Notes: generated by a model from the sequence alone, not told the origin. A stretch of 39,579 bases of DNA from Actinomycetota bacterium (GCA_009699605.1 WLNW01000010.1:1-39579); one strand, 5' to 3'; counted from the first letter of the stretch, positions 14,834 to 23,936 are shown. Translations and numbers: made by a program.

Positions 14834-17098
14834 ATGCGACACAGCCAGGGACGAGTCGAGGACCAGCGATTGCTCACCGGCGAAGGACGCTTCGTCGCGA
14901 ACCTCGCGCCTTCGTTGGCCCCCGGTGCGGCGGTCGTGTGGTTCGTCCGCTCGGCGATGGCTCACGCGCGACTCGTGAGCGTCGATGTTGTCGAGGCGCG
15001 CCGGTTCCCCGGGGTGGTCGCCGTGGTCACCGCCGACGATCTGCACCTGGTCGAACGCACGCCGGAGCCCGCTCTGCTCGAGCAGGCCATGACCCGCTGC
15101 CTGCTGGCCCGCGACACCGTGCGATTCGCCGGTGAAGCGGTGGTGGCCGTGGTCGCCGACAGTCTCGGCGCAGCGATCGACGCAGCCGAGGCGGTGGTCA
15201 TCGAGTACGAGCCACTCCCCGTGGTAGCGACCATCACCGATGCCGATCGCGGCGACGTACTCGTCCACCCGTTGGCTGGCACCAACGTGGCACTGCGGTT
15301 CGCTCGGATTGATGGTGCGCCGCATGTACCCGACGACACCTTGGTCGAGGTTCGGCTCGACACGCGGAACCCACGCGTCGCGATCGCTCCAATCGAGGGC
15401 CGCAGCGTGCTCGCGCAATGGGACGGCTCGGTGCTCACCGTGCACACGAGCGGCCAGGGTCCCCATCCCCACCGCCTCGCGTATGCCGCTGCGCTCGACC
15501 TCGACCCGGCGAACGTGCATGTCGTGTGCCCCGATACCGGCGGAGCGTTCGGCGCGAAGGCCCTCCCGTATCCTGAAGAACTCGTGGTGGCTCATCTGGC
15601 TCGAGCGCTCGAACGGCCGATGCTTTTCGTCGAGACGCGGACCGAGTCGATGGCCTCGCTCGGGCATGCGCGCGGCCAGGAGCAACACCTCGTGCTCACC
15701 GGTGCCCGCGACGGCACCATCGTCGCGACCGATCTGCGCGTGGTGCAGGACTGCGGTGCGTACCCCCGCCTCGGCGCGTTCATGCCCAACATGTCCCGAC
15801 TCATGCACACCGGGCCCTACGTCGTCGGCTCCGCGTCGTTCGAGGCCCACTCGGTGGTCACCAACACCAACCCCACGGTGGCGTACCGCGGCGCTGGACA
15901 ACCCGAAGCCGCTGCGGTGATGGAACGCGCGGTCGACCTGTTCGCCCGGGCCATCGGACGCGACCCGATCGAGGTACGGCGACACAACCTCGTCGCGAGC
16001 GACGCGTTCCCGTACACGAACCCGGCGGGACTCGTGTACGACAGCGGTGACTACGGACGAGCGCTCGACCTGTTGTGCGCGAGCGCGGACGTCGATGCGT
16101 TGCGCGCCGAGCAGGCCTCGCGACGCACCTCCGGAGCCCGGCTGCAGTTGGGCATCGGCATCGCGTGCTTCGTCGAGTCGTGCTCCACCTCGAACCAGCA
16201 CGAGCACGCGCGTGTGCGCGTCGAACCCGATGGCTCGGTGCTGGTGCAGAGCGGAACCACGCCGTCAGGGCAAGGCCACGAGACGATGTGGTCGCGCATC
16301 GTCGCCGACGAACTGGGCGTGCCGATCTCGTCGGTCACCTGTCAGACAGGTGACAGCGCATGGTTCCCTACCGGCACGGTCACCGGCGGTTCGCGGTCCG
16401 TGCAGGTCGGTGGTGAGGCGGTGCGCGTGGCCACTACGGCGGTGCTCGACGACGCACGTCGCGTTGCGGCTGACCTGCTCGAGGCACATGTCGACGATGT
16501 GGTCTATGACCGAATGCTGGTGGCCTTCCACGTGGCCGGCGCTCCGGTTCGCACGATCAGTTTGACCGCGGCCGCTGCGGCGCACGAAGGGGGCTGCCTC
16601 GATCGCATCGAGCGATTCGATCCGGTCAGCGGAACCGTCTCGTTCGGTGCGTACCTCGCGGTGGTCGAGGTCGACATCGAGACCGGTCAGGTGCGCGTCG
16701 ACCGCTTCTTCGCGGTCGATGACGCAGGTTCGGTGCTCAACCCGCAACTGTTCTTCGGTCAGGTACACGGTGGCGTCGCTCAGGGCATCGGGCAGGCGCT
16801 CTACGAGGAGATCGTCTACGACGATGATGGCAACCTGCGGACGACCAACTTCGCCGACTACGCGATGCCGGCAGCGTCCGAGATGCCGTTCATCGAGACC
16901 TACATCATCGAGACCCCAACACCGCACAACGCGCTCGGGGCCAAAGGCGTGGGGGAGTCGGGCCCAATCGGCGCGGTACCGGCGGTGCTCAACGCGGTGC
17001 TCGATGCGTTGAACCACCTCCGTGTGGCGCACATCGACCTGCCGCTCACGCCCTACCGGGTGTGGAGCGCGATCACCGATGCGCAACGCGTCGGCTGA
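14834..17098 (+). CDS. Orphan molybdenum hydroxylase large subunit, CoxL/xanthine dehydrogenase family
   Basis: A 754-residue Mo-cofactor-binding subunit of the aerobic CO dehydrogenase/xanthine oxidase family. N-terminal a/b-hammerhead domain (RVEDQRLLTGEGRFV, DDTVRFAGEAVVAVVADS-like region), then the Moco domain with GGAFGAK, SGQGHET and the catalytic Glu in GVGESGP (E708). The active-site loop reads AYRGAGQ (350-356). Form I CoxL has AYxCSFR there, so this is not a true CO dehydrogenase and resembles the broad 'form II' group oxidising heterocycles or aldehydes. The FAD (CoxM) and 2Fe-2S (CoxS) partners, normally adjacent, are missing from the window. It must pair with subunits encoded elsewhere or be inactive. 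Confidence 0.88.
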   Translation: MRHSQGRVEDQRLLTGEGRFVANLAPSLAPGAAVVWFVRSAMAHARLVSVDVVEARRFPGVVAVVTADDLHLVERTPEPALLEQAMTRCLLARDTVRFAGEAVVAVVADSLGAAIDAAEAVVIEYEPLPVVATITDADRGDVLVHPLAGTNVALRFARIDGAPHVPDDTLVEVRLDTRNPRVAIAPIEGRSVLAQWDGSVLTVHTSGQGPHPHRLAYAAALDLDPANVHVVCPDTGGAFGAKALPYPEELVVAHLARALERPMLFVETRTESMASLGHARGQEQHLVLTGARDGTIVATDLRVVQDCGAYPRLGAFMPNMSRLMHTGPYVVGSASFEAHSVVTNTNPTVAYRGAGQPEAAAVMERAVDLFARAIGRDPIEVRRHNLVASDAFPYTNPAGLVYDSGDYGRALDLLCASADVDALRAEQASRRTSGARLQLGIGIACFVESCSTSNQHEHARVRVEPDGSVLVQSGTTPSGQGHETMWSRIVADELGVPISSVTCQTGDSAWFPTGTVTGGSRSVQVGGEAVRVATTAVLDDARRVAADLLEAHVDDVVYDRMLVAFHVAGAPVRTISLTAAAAAHEGGCLDRIERFDPVSGTVSFGAYLAVVEVDIETGQVRVDRFFAVDDAGSVLNPQLFFGQVHGGVAQGIGQALYEEIVYDDDGNLRTTNFADYAMPAASEMPFIETYIIETPTPHNALGAKGVGESGPIGAVPAVLNAVLDALNHLRVAHIDLPLTPYRVWSAITDAQRVG

Positions 17099-17104
17099 TC
17101 TTCA

Positions 17105-17144
17105 CACGCCGGGCACGCCGGGCACGCCGGGCACGCCGGGCACG
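17105..17144. repeat. 9-bp tandem repeat CACGCCGGG, four copies plus a partial
   Basis: Four exact head-to-tail copies of CACGCCGGG (17105-17140) followed by a degenerate fifth lie in the 65-bp gap between the convergent CoxL-like and SDR genes. The repeat is non-coding in both annotated genes and probably arose by slippage. Confidence 0.9.
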
Positions 17145-17163
17145 CGCGAGCTTCGTGAGCGGC

Positions 17164-17955
17164 CTAAGGGATGAAGGTCTGGAGGGCGATGCCGAGACCG
17201 CCGTCGATGCGCAGCACCTGGCCGGTCATGTACCGAGCAGCGTCGGACAACAAGAACACCACGACCGGCGCGATGTCGTCGGCACGTCCCGTGCGCCGTA
17301 GCGGCACCACCGGTTGACGTCTGGCCTGCACAGCGGCATCGGTACTGCTGGCTGAGAAGTTCGTGCCCGACACGAGACCGGGCGCGATGCCGTTCACGCG
17401 GATTCCGGACGGCCCCCACTCGAGGGCCATCTGCTCGGTTAGCGACGACAACGCGGCCTTGGCCGCGTTGTACGCCCCGGCGCCCGGCGCCGCGAAATAC
17501 GCGACGAGTGACGAGGTGTTGACGATCGCGCCGTTGCTGTTTCGCAGAGATGCGAGGGCGGCCTGGCTGCACCAGAGCGCGGAGTCGACGTCAATTCGGA
17601 ACACCTCGCGCCAGGTGTCGGCCGCGAGTGTCTCGAGGGCGCCCCCTCGGACGAGACCGACGTTGTTCGCGAGCCCGGTGAGCCCGCCGAGCGCCTCGAT
17701 CGCCGACTCGACGACGGCCCTCGCCGGCCCTGGTTCGCTCACGTCGCCGACGATCGCGTGGGCGATGCCGCCCGCGTCGCGCACCGAGGCACACGTCTCC
17801 TCGGCGCGGGACGCGTCGATGTCGTTGACTGCGACCTGGGCACCGGCGGCCGCGGCATGATGCGCTATCGCGGCACCGATGCCGGAACCGGCACCGGTGA
17901 CGAGCACCCGTCCACCCTCGAGCGACATCGTCGCGATCGTCGTGGAACCTGACAT
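17164..17955 (-). CDS. SDR family NAD(P)-dependent oxidoreductase
   Basis: Classical short-chain dehydrogenase of 263 residues. Cofactor-binding TGAGSGIG at 20-27, structural NNVG near 97-100, catalytic Ser149 and YNAAK (Y162, K166) with the usual 13-residue Ser-Tyr spacing, then RVNGIAPGLV. A basic/acidic choice after strand 2 (VNDID) suggests NAD(H) preference. C-terminal MTGQVLRIDGG is typical of FabG-like members. ATG 17955 is chosen over the GTG at 17961. The substrate cannot be deduced; neighbours give no clear pathway. Confidence 0.92.
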   Translation of the reverse strand: MSGSTTIATMSLEGGRVLVTGAGSGIGAAIAHHAAAAGAQVAVNDIDASRAEETCASVRDAGGIAHAIVGDVSEPGPARAVVESAIEALGGLTGLANNVGLVRGGALETLAADTWREVFRIDVDSALWCSQAALASLRNSNGAIVNTSSLVAYFAAPGAGAYNAAKAALSSLTEQMALEWGPSGIRVNGIAPGLVSGTNFSASSTDAAVQARRQPVVPLRRTGRADDIAPVVVFLLSDAARYMTGQVLRIDGGLGIALQTFIP

Positions 17956-18009
17956 GCGCACTACCCCCGTTTGACGGCTGGACCTGTGGACCGTACTCGG
18001 GGTCGCGCG

Positions 18010-18174
18010 TCAGCGCATGGGGGCTGCGACCTGCTTCGTGGTGTGGCCCGAGGCGAAGAGCCTTCGCACTGCCTGTTGGCGCGCCGCCATGGTGACGCGC
18101 TTGCCGTCAGGCAACCGAAAACCCGGGTTGGTGATGGGTTGGCACTCGGTGAACAGTCGCCTGGTCACCCATCG
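18010..18174 (-). other. Small ORF with helix-turn-helix-like segment, uncertain
   Basis: Below the ORF-track cutoff: a GTG-initiated minus-strand frame of 54 codons in the gap between the SDR and thioesterase genes. Its C-terminal half (ARQQAVRRLFASGHTTKQVA) looks like the first two helices of a resolvase- or LuxR-type HTH, but it stops where the recognition helix should follow. It may be a fragment of a lost regulator or transposase, or a chance ORF. Confidence 0.22.
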
Positions 18175-18198
18175 CCTGCGGCCGAGCCGTGTGCAACG

Positions 18199-19032
18199 AT
18201 GCCCGCCGTGTCCACTACCGCATCACCGCTCGAGCCGGCCGCGCTGTTTGTGCGCGACGGCACGCTCCTCGTCCCTACGATCTATACCCAGGGTCCGTGG
18301 AACCCCGAGGCTCAGCACGGTGGCCCGGTATGCGCGGCGCTCGCCTGGTTGATCGAGTCGGTGCCCACCCTCGTACCGATGCAGGTCAGCCGGTTCACGT
18401 TCGATCTTTTCCGGGCCGCGCCGCTCACCCCGCTCGGCACGGCCACTCGCGTGGTGCGCGAGGGAAAGCGACTGCAGGTCGTCGAGTCGATGCTCCTCGA
18501 CGGCGACGTGCCCATCGCCCGTGGTTCGGCCATGCGGCTGCGTGAGATCGACCTGGCCGAGGTGGGCGAACATCCCCAACGGCCCCGCCACACCGTCTCG
18601 CCGCCATCGGGGACCGGCACGACCATGCGCCCCGACGTGGCGGCTCGCATCGGCTTCCTGCGCGGCGTCGAGGTCGACCGAGTCGCCGGAACCCCTGGTG
18701 GGGGCCCGCCCTCGACTACCTGGTACCGGTCGCGGGTGCCCCTCATCGAAGGCGAGGCCATGTCGCCGCTGCAACGATTGTCGCTGTTCGCCGACTTCAC
18801 GAGCGCGTCGGCGCTCTACCTCGATCACGCCTCGTACTCGGCGATCAACCCTGATGTCACCGTGCAGGTGCTCCGCCCACCCGTGGGCGAGTGGATCTGC
18901 GTCGACGGTGCGACCGAATCCGGCACGAACGGCATCGGACACTCCCGAGCCTCGCTCTACGACATCGCCGGGTTCGTCGCCTCCGCATCGACGTCGCAGC
19001 TGATCGACCGCGTTCGGTCGCCATTCGCCTGA
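18199..19032 (+). CDS. Acyl-CoA thioesterase family protein (TesB-like double hotdog)
   Basis: A 277-residue protein with the N-terminal hotdog signature seen in the TesB-like/thioesterase superfamily (PF13622 type): GPWNPEAQHGGPVCAALAWLIE, then SRFTFDLFRAAPLTPL and AMRLREIDL. The second hotdog carries LSLFADFTSASALYLD, WICVDGATES and GHSRASLYD. It should hydrolyse an acyl-CoA thioester, substrate unknown. ATG 18199 is chosen because the extra 76 residues of the ORF-track version lack family similarity and cover the intergenic region after the divergent SDR. Confidence 0.85.
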   Translation: MPAVSTTASPLEPAALFVRDGTLLVPTIYTQGPWNPEAQHGGPVCAALAWLIESVPTLVPMQVSRFTFDLFRAAPLTPLGTATRVVREGKRLQVVESMLLDGDVPIARGSAMRLREIDLAEVGEHPQRPRHTVSPPSGTGTTMRPDVAARIGFLRGVEVDRVAGTPGGGPPSTTWYRSRVPLIEGEAMSPLQRLSLFADFTSASALYLDHASYSAINPDVTVQVLRPPVGEWICVDGATESGTNGIGHSRASLYDIAGFVASASTSQLIDRVRSPFA

Positions 19033-19039
19033 GATCGCG

Positions 19040-19059
19040 GCGTCGACGACCGTCGACGC
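19040..19059 (+). terminator. 8-bp GC-rich hairpin after the thioesterase gene
   Basis: GCGTCGAC and its exact reverse complement are separated by GACC, starting 8 bp after the thioesterase stop. There is no T run, so termination is only suggested by position. The remaining bases up to tatA (19060-19318) hold a duplicated GGCCACGGAC unit near 19252-19272 and an unassigned hydrophobic reading frame ending at 19216, but no gene I can support. Confidence 0.35.
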
Positions 19060-19318
19060 GTTGAAGCCCGGTGTGCGCGGGTCATCACCGACTTCCGGAT
19101 CTACGCACTTGGCATCCCGCAGGCGGGTCTCGTGCTCGCGGCCGACGCGCTCGTCGCGAGGCAGGCGAACGGGAATTCACGGGGCTGCGACCGAACCCGG
19201 AAGGAGGGCACCTAAGCTGGCGTCGCCGGGACCGGCCTTCCGAGCCTTGGCCACGGACGGCCACGGACGGCCCTGGGCTCTATGAATCCGGGCCCCGTAA
19301 GCCGGAGAGGAAATCATC

Positions 19319-19495
19319 ATGGGTGACATCGGCGCTCCAGAACTTCTCATCATCCTCGTCGTCCTGCTCCTCTTGTTCGGTGGGTCGCAGCTCCCGAAGC
19401 TCGCCCGTTCTCTCGGGCAGGCCAAGAAGGAGTTCGCCAGCGCCTTGTCCGACGACAAGAAGTCCGAAGACAAGTCGGGCGACACCCTCGCCTGA
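19319..19495 (+). CDS. tatA: Sec-independent protein translocase subunit TatA
   Basis: A 58-residue protein, too short for the ORF track. MGDIGAPELLIILVVLLLLF forms the single N-terminal membrane helix. The FGGSQLPKLARSLGQAKKEF segment follows as the family's hinge (FG) and amphipathic helix, then a short acidic/lysine-rich tail. TatA oligomers form the transport element of the twin-arginine system with TatC, which is not in the window. Start ATG 19319 follows GGAGAGG at about 8 nt. TatB proteins are longer, and the FGGSQLPKLAR hinge is TatA-like. It is flanked by intergenic DNA on both sides, so it is probably monocistronic. Confidence 0.93.
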   Translation: MGDIGAPELLIILVVLLLLFGGSQLPKLARSLGQAKKEFASALSDDKKSEDKSGDTLA

Positions 19496-19707
19496 TCCTC
19501 CGGCCGCGCGGCGCGCCCGAACCGCGGCACTCGCAGGGCTGCTGGTTGCACTCGTTCGCCGCGTGAATTCGTCGACGCATGCCATCTCGGCCTCGGCTTC
19601 GAGACGGCCTCGTTTCGGAGCCCTGACCCCCAGAGCGCGGTAGGGCCGCATGGCTCATTCCGGACTTTCTCGTCAATAGGGAAGGGTCGGGAACCGATAT
19701 CCGAAGG

Positions 19708-21093
19708 GTGCGGGCGAGGGTGCAAGAGCAGGACAACTTCGGCTTGTACGCGCCCGCAGCGGGCCGCGTCGCAGCCGCGGTCGGGGCGTCGTTGCTCGCG
19801 CTCGTGCTGCCACGTACATCGAGCGTCAAATGGTGGGCATTGGCCCCCGCGTTGGCCCTGTTGGCCTTGGCCGGCGCCGTCGCTATGTGGCGCGAGCGCC
19901 GAACCCGCGATGGGCGTTCGTGGCCCGTACCGCTGTTCGTCGGCCACGTGGTCCTTGCGAACACGGGTGCCGGCTTCGTGGGTGTGGCTGTGGGTGGCAC
20001 GGAGGGCAATCAACGATTCGTACTGATGGCCATCCTCGTCCTCACCGCGAGCTCGGCCGATGGCGCCGCCGCAGTGTTCGGATGGGTCGTCGCCACGTTC
20101 ACCGTCTACTGGAGCGCAGTGCTCGGGGGTACGCCGGCCAACGTCGCCGTCACGGTCAGCGCGATGTTCGCGGTGAGCGCGGCAGCGATCGGCGCCATCG
20201 TGCACTCCGTCCTGACGAATCAGCGCGCGCAGGCGCGTCTTGCCTCCGCCACGGCGGCGCTCGCCTCCTCGATTGCCTGCGGTGACACGCTCGAGGACCT
20301 GCCCGACGTGCTCCCGCTCGCGTCTGACGTGCTCGGTGGACCGCCGCTGCGCGTGCTGAGCATCGGCGCCGAGCGACCCCCGGTCGAGATCGCGGCGTTC
20401 GACCGGCCTCTCGCGACCAATGCGCGGGGCCGCTCACGGCACATCCGTGAGGCCGGTATCGAGGAGCAGGTGCTGATCACGACCAGCCACGGTGAGGCGT
20501 ACGTCTTGGTGGTGAACTGGCCGAGCGGCGCGGCGCGGCGTGCAGTGCCGCCGCGCACAGTGGGCGTGGTGCGGGATCTGCTGAGCCACCTCGTGGAGCG
20601 CTCGAAGCGGATCACGGTGCTCGAGCATCACACCATGACCGACCCGCTCACGGGTCTCGGGAACCGGCGCGCGCTCGCCGATTGGATGCAGCGTCGGTCG
20701 GCCGAGGCAACCGTGGTGATCCTCGATCTCGATCACTTCAAGCGCTTCAATGACTCGCGCGGCCATCTCGAGGGCGATGCGTTACTCCGGCGCTTCGCCC
20801 GCGTGCTCCAGGCCTACCTGCGCGAGGAGGACTGCGCGGTCCGCCTCGGCGGTGAGGAGTTCTGTATTGCGCTCGACCGGGCCGACGAGCTCGTCGCCGA
20901 GCGCTACACCCAGCGGGTGCGGGCATCGTTCGCGCTCGACCCGGGCCGGGTCACCTTCTCCGCGGGTGTCGCCGGCGTGTTGAACCTCGAGACGGTCGAG
21001 GACGTGCTGACCCGCGCGGATCAGGCGCTCTACGAGGCCAAGCGCTCCGGGCGGGACCGCACCGTGCGCGCCCTGGTTCCGGGTCGGCAGTAA
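19708..21093 (+). CDS. Membrane-bound diguanylate cyclase (GGDEF)
   Basis: A 461-residue protein. About six membrane helices fill residues 15-170, followed by a linker region of about 140 residues and a C-terminal GGDEF domain (about 310-455). The domain has DPLTGLGNRRAL, the metal-binding LDLDHFKRFND, active-site GGEEF (381-385) and the autoinhibitory I-site RxxD (REED, 372-375) five residues before it. It should condense two GTP into cyclic-di-GMP under product inhibition. The membrane domain is not a type I recognise and may sense an envelope signal. GTG 19708 is the track start; there is no strong ribosome site. Nothing I recognise lies in the 19496-19707 gap. Confidence 0.9.
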   Translation: MRARVQEQDNFGLYAPAAGRVAAAVGASLLALVLPRTSSVKWWALAPALALLALAGAVAMWRERRTRDGRSWPVPLFVGHVVLANTGAGFVGVAVGGTEGNQRFVLMAILVLTASSADGAAAVFGWVVATFTVYWSAVLGGTPANVAVTVSAMFAVSAAAIGAIVHSVLTNQRAQARLASATAALASSIACGDTLEDLPDVLPLASDVLGGPPLRVLSIGAERPPVEIAAFDRPLATNARGRSRHIREAGIEEQVLITTSHGEAYVLVVNWPSGAARRAVPPRTVGVVRDLLSHLVERSKRITVLEHHTMTDPLTGLGNRRALADWMQRRSAEATVVILDLDHFKRFNDSRGHLEGDALLRRFARVLQAYLREEDCAVRLGGEEFCIALDRADELVAERYTQRVRASFALDPGRVTFSAGVAGVLNLETVEDVLTRADQALYEAKRSGRDRTVRALVPGRQ

Positions 21094-21130
21094 TGCGCCA
21101 GTCTCGGGCGTTCTCTGCCGCGTCGCTACA

Positions 21131-21574
21131 GTGATCCTCGTGGATGACCTGCACGACGCAATCGCTCAGATCCTGCGGGGGCAGGGCCAGCGGTACACGA
21201 CCTCGCGGCGAGCGGTCGTCGATGCGCTCAACCGCGCCGATCGACCGGTGACGCTGCCCGACATACTCGTGCAGAACCCCGATCTCGCGCAGAGCTCCGC
21301 GTACCGGAACCTGGCAGAGCTCGTCGAGGCCGGCGTCGTGCGCCGCATCATCACCTCCGACGAGTACAGCCACTTCGAGATCGCCGATCACCTCACGGGC
21401 GAACATCATCATCATCTGATCTGCACGGTGTGCGGATCGGTGGAGGACTTCACGGTGCCCCACGAGCTCGAGGAGCTCATCGACCTCGCCTCGGGCGAGG
21501 TCGCGCGCGACCAGCGATGGTCGGTCGAGCACCATCGCCTTGATCTCGTCGGTCGCTGCGCCACGTGCGCCTGA
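21131..21574 (+). CDS. Fur-family metal-responsive transcriptional repressor
   Basis: A 147-residue Fur-family regulator. N-terminal winged helix (RYTTSRRAVVDAL, SSAYRNLAELVEAGVVRR). The dimerisation domain carries the metal motif EHHHHLICTVCG (His 92-95, C98, C101) and a C-terminal CATC (C143, C146), so both structural-zinc CxxC pairs are present. Fur, Zur and peroxide sensors share this layout; I cannot tell which metal it senses. It lies 37 bp after the diguanylate cyclase gene. GTG 21131 or GTG 21140 may be the start. Confidence 0.9.
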   Translation: MILVDDLHDAIAQILRGQGQRYTTSRRAVVDALNRADRPVTLPDILVQNPDLAQSSAYRNLAELVEAGVVRRIITSDEYSHFEIADHLTGEHHHHLICTVCGSVEDFTVPHELEELIDLASGEVARDQRWSVEHHRLDLVGRCATCA

Positions 21575-21587
21575 GCGGCCCGGCCGA

Positions 21588-23261
21588 TCAGCGGGCGGCG
21601 TCGGACACGATGCGCCCATCGGCCATGGTGATCGTGCGCGAGAGCTGCACACGTTCGAGCAGCGCGCGATCGTGGGTCACGAGCAGCACCGTGCCCCGGA
21701 ACGCGTTCACGGCGACCTCGAGCTGATCGATGGCCGCAAGGTCGAGGTGGTTCGTGGGTTCGTCGAGCACGAGCAGGTTCGTGCCGGTGGCCATGAGCAG
21801 CGCGAGGATCGCCCGGGTGCGTTCGCCGGGTGAGAGCTCGGCGTTCGAGCGCAGCACGTCGTTCGCGCCGAGGGCGAACTTGGCGAGCAACGTGCGACAT
21901 TCGCTGATGGTCCATCCGGTGGCGCGCAGGAACGCATCGAGCAGCGTTCCCTCGCCCGACAGCTGGGTGCGCGCCTGGCCGAGCTCGCCCAACACGACGC
22001 TTGGGCCGAGGTAGGCCTCGCCTTCGTCGGGTCGGACGCGACCCGAGATCACGTCGATGAGCGTGGTCTTGCCGCTGCCGTTGCGACCCTGCACCGCGAT
22101 GCGCTCGCCTTGGCCGATCGTGAGATCGATCGGGCCGAGCGCGAATTGGCCGCGCCGGACTTCCACGTGCGTGAGTCGTGAGACGATCGCGCCGCTCGTC
22201 GCCGCCTCGCCAAAGCTCAGGTGGAGCTGCCACGCGTCGCGCGGCTCTTCGACCTCGTCCAGCCGCTCGAGCGCTTTCTGCGTGCGGGCAGCCTTGCCGG
22301 CGAGCTGTTCGCTCTGATCGATCTTGAAGGCCTTGATGAACTTGTCGTTGTCGTCCTGCTTCTTCTTGGCCTTACTGAGTCCCTGCGACGCCCACTCGCG
22401 TTCTCGCTGCGAACGCTGCTGCAGGTTCGATCGCTTGTCGGCGTACTCCTCGTAGCGCTCACGCTCGTGGCGCGCCGCGACCTCACGCTCCTCGAGGTAG
22501 GTATCCCAGCCGCCCGCATACACGGTGAGCTGATGCGAGAACTCGTCGAACTCGGCCACGTGGGTCACGGTGCGGCGAAGGAACTCGCGGTCGTGACTCA
22601 CGAGCACCACTGGGCCGTCGAGCGCGGTGACCCACTGTTCGAGCCGTTGCAGACCGTCCGCGTCGAGGTCGTTCGTCGGTTCGTCGAGCAGCACGAGATC
22701 GAATCGGCTGAGCAACAAGGCCGCGAGGCCGATGCGGGCAGCTTCGCCCCCCGACAGCACGGTCATCGGGCGTTCGAGCAACGTGTGGTCGACGCCGAGC
22801 TCTGCGCAAACACCGCCGACGCGCGTGTCGAAGTCGGCGCCGCCGAGGGCGAGCCAGCGGTCGAGCGCGTCGGCGTAGCGATCGTCGGCGCCGGTGACGC
22901 CGTTCGCCAGGTCGGCGGTGGCGGCGTCGAGGTCGGCCTGTGCCGGGCCGACGCCGGCACGCCGCATCAAGAAGTCGAGGGAGCGCTCGTCGGCGCGGCG
23001 CTCGTGTTCTTGCAGCAGGTGACCGACGAGCGCTGAAGGTGGGGTCAGCTCGACGGATCCCGACTCGGGGTGGGTGCGGCCGGCCAGCACGCCGAGCAGC
23101 GTCGATTTGCCGACGCCGTTCGGGCCGACGAGCCCGACGCGCCAGCCCGACGTGACCGACAGATCGACGCCGTCGAGGATCGGTTCGCGGCCGAACGACA
23201 GCTTCAGCCCGCGGGCATGGAGCGAGACGTGGCGGGTACGAGCATTGGAACGAGCAGACAC
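21588..23261 (-). CDS. ABC-F family ATPase (ribosome-associated)
   Basis: A 557-residue protein with two ABC ATPase domains and no membrane segments, the ABC-F layout. Domain 1: Walker A GPNGVGKST (about residue 46), signature LSGGEAARIGLA, Walker B LVLLDEPTND. A charged linker of about 80 residues follows (EREVAARHERERYEEY..AKKKQDDNDKF), matching the P-site tRNA interaction motif. Domain 2: GRNGSGKTT, LSPGERTRAIL, LLVLDEPTNH. ABC-F proteins act on stalled ribosomes or give resistance to 50S antibiotics; which applies here is unknown. I chose GTG 23261 (GAGG 6 nt upstream); the 724-residue ORF extends through the divergent Nudix gene. Confidence 0.93.
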   Translation of the reverse strand: MSARSNARTRHVSLHARGLKLSFGREPILDGVDLSVTSGWRVGLVGPNGVGKSTLLGVLAGRTHPESGSVELTPPSALVGHLLQEHERRADERSLDFLMRRAGVGPAQADLDAATADLANGVTGADDRYADALDRWLALGGADFDTRVGGVCAELGVDHTLLERPMTVLSGGEAARIGLAALLLSRFDLVLLDEPTNDLDADGLQRLEQWVTALDGPVVLVSHDREFLRRTVTHVAEFDEFSHQLTVYAGGWDTYLEEREVAARHERERYEEYADKRSNLQQRSQREREWASQGLSKAKKKQDDNDKFIKAFKIDQSEQLAGKAARTQKALERLDEVEEPRDAWQLHLSFGEAATSGAIVSRLTHVEVRRGQFALGPIDLTIGQGERIAVQGRNGSGKTTLIDVISGRVRPDEGEAYLGPSVVLGELGQARTQLSGEGTLLDAFLRATGWTISECRTLLAKFALGANDVLRSNAELSPGERTRAILALLMATGTNLLVLDEPTNHLDLAAIDQLEVAVNAFRGTVLLVTHDRALLERVQLSRTITMADGRIVSDAAR

Positions 23262-23438
23262 CGTGAACCTCGAGAAGATCGTCGGACGAGAGTCACCCCC
23301 CGTTTCCTGGGCACGGGCCTCCAGCACATCTCGCCATTTTGCCACGACGCAGGCGCGGCTGGTTGCGCGATTTCGCCCACCACCAAGTGGCAAGTTCGCG
23401 CAGCAAGCGTGCTGAACGCGCCCGGATAGTCTGCGGAC

Positions 23439-23936
23439 ATGGTGTTCACCTTGCGCCGCGCTGCGGCGCGTGTCGTGCTGCTCGATCGTGCCGGTCGGAT
23501 CTTCCTCGTGAATGCCGAGGATCCCGCAGACCACCGCAAACCGCCCTGGTGGGAGATCCCGGGTGGCGGCATCGACGTTGGCGAGTCGAGCGAGGACGCA
23601 TGTCGTCGTGAGTTGCTCGAGGAGACCGGCATCGAGGATGTCGACATGGGCCCCTGCATCTGGCTCCAGCACGTCGAGTTCGACTTCGGCGGGCTCCACT
23701 TCGACTCGCACGAGCGCATCCACGTCGCGTGGTGCGACGGCGGTTCGTATGCACCGCGCCACCTCGAGTTCCTCGAAGCCGCAGCGTTTCGCGGCGCCCG
23801 TTGGTGGGCGCTCGACGAGCTCCTCGCGAGCAGCGAACCGGTGCTGCCCACGCGGCTGCGCGAGTTCTTACCGCCGATCGTGCGGGGTGATTTGCCCGCC
23901 GAACCGATCGACATCAGTCCCGTCGACCTCGGCTGA
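23439..23936 (+). CDS. Nudix hydrolase
   Basis: A 165-residue Nudix-fold protein that hydrolyses a nucleoside diphosphate linked to another moiety. The Nudix box is complete (GGIDVGESSEDACRRELLEE then TGI; Gx5Ex7REUxEExGU). A PPWWEIPGGG lead-in and a WWALDELLAS C-terminal block are typical. Substrate not predictable. Divergent from the ABC-F gene with 177 bp between the starts; I see no gene in that gap. Confidence 0.93.
   Translation: MVFTLRRAAARVVLLDRAGRIFLVNAEDPADHRKPPWWEIPGGGIDVGESSEDACRRELLEETGIEDVDMGPCIWLQHVEFDFGGLHFDSHERIHVAWCDGGSYAPRHLEFLEAAAFRGARWWALDELLASSEPVLPTRLREFLPPIVRGDLPAEPIDISPVDLG

Noticed and set aside
19078-19216. Hydrophobic frame (VITDFRIYALGIPQAGLVLAAD) between thioesterase and tatA
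   Set aside because: Faint resemblance to a substrate-binding-protein segment but too short, with no start or flanking homology.
23440-23762. Upstream part of the 724-codon ABC-F ORF overlapping the Nudix gene
   Set aside because: Residues before GTG 23261 have no ABC-F similarity and are antisense to a complete Nudix domain.
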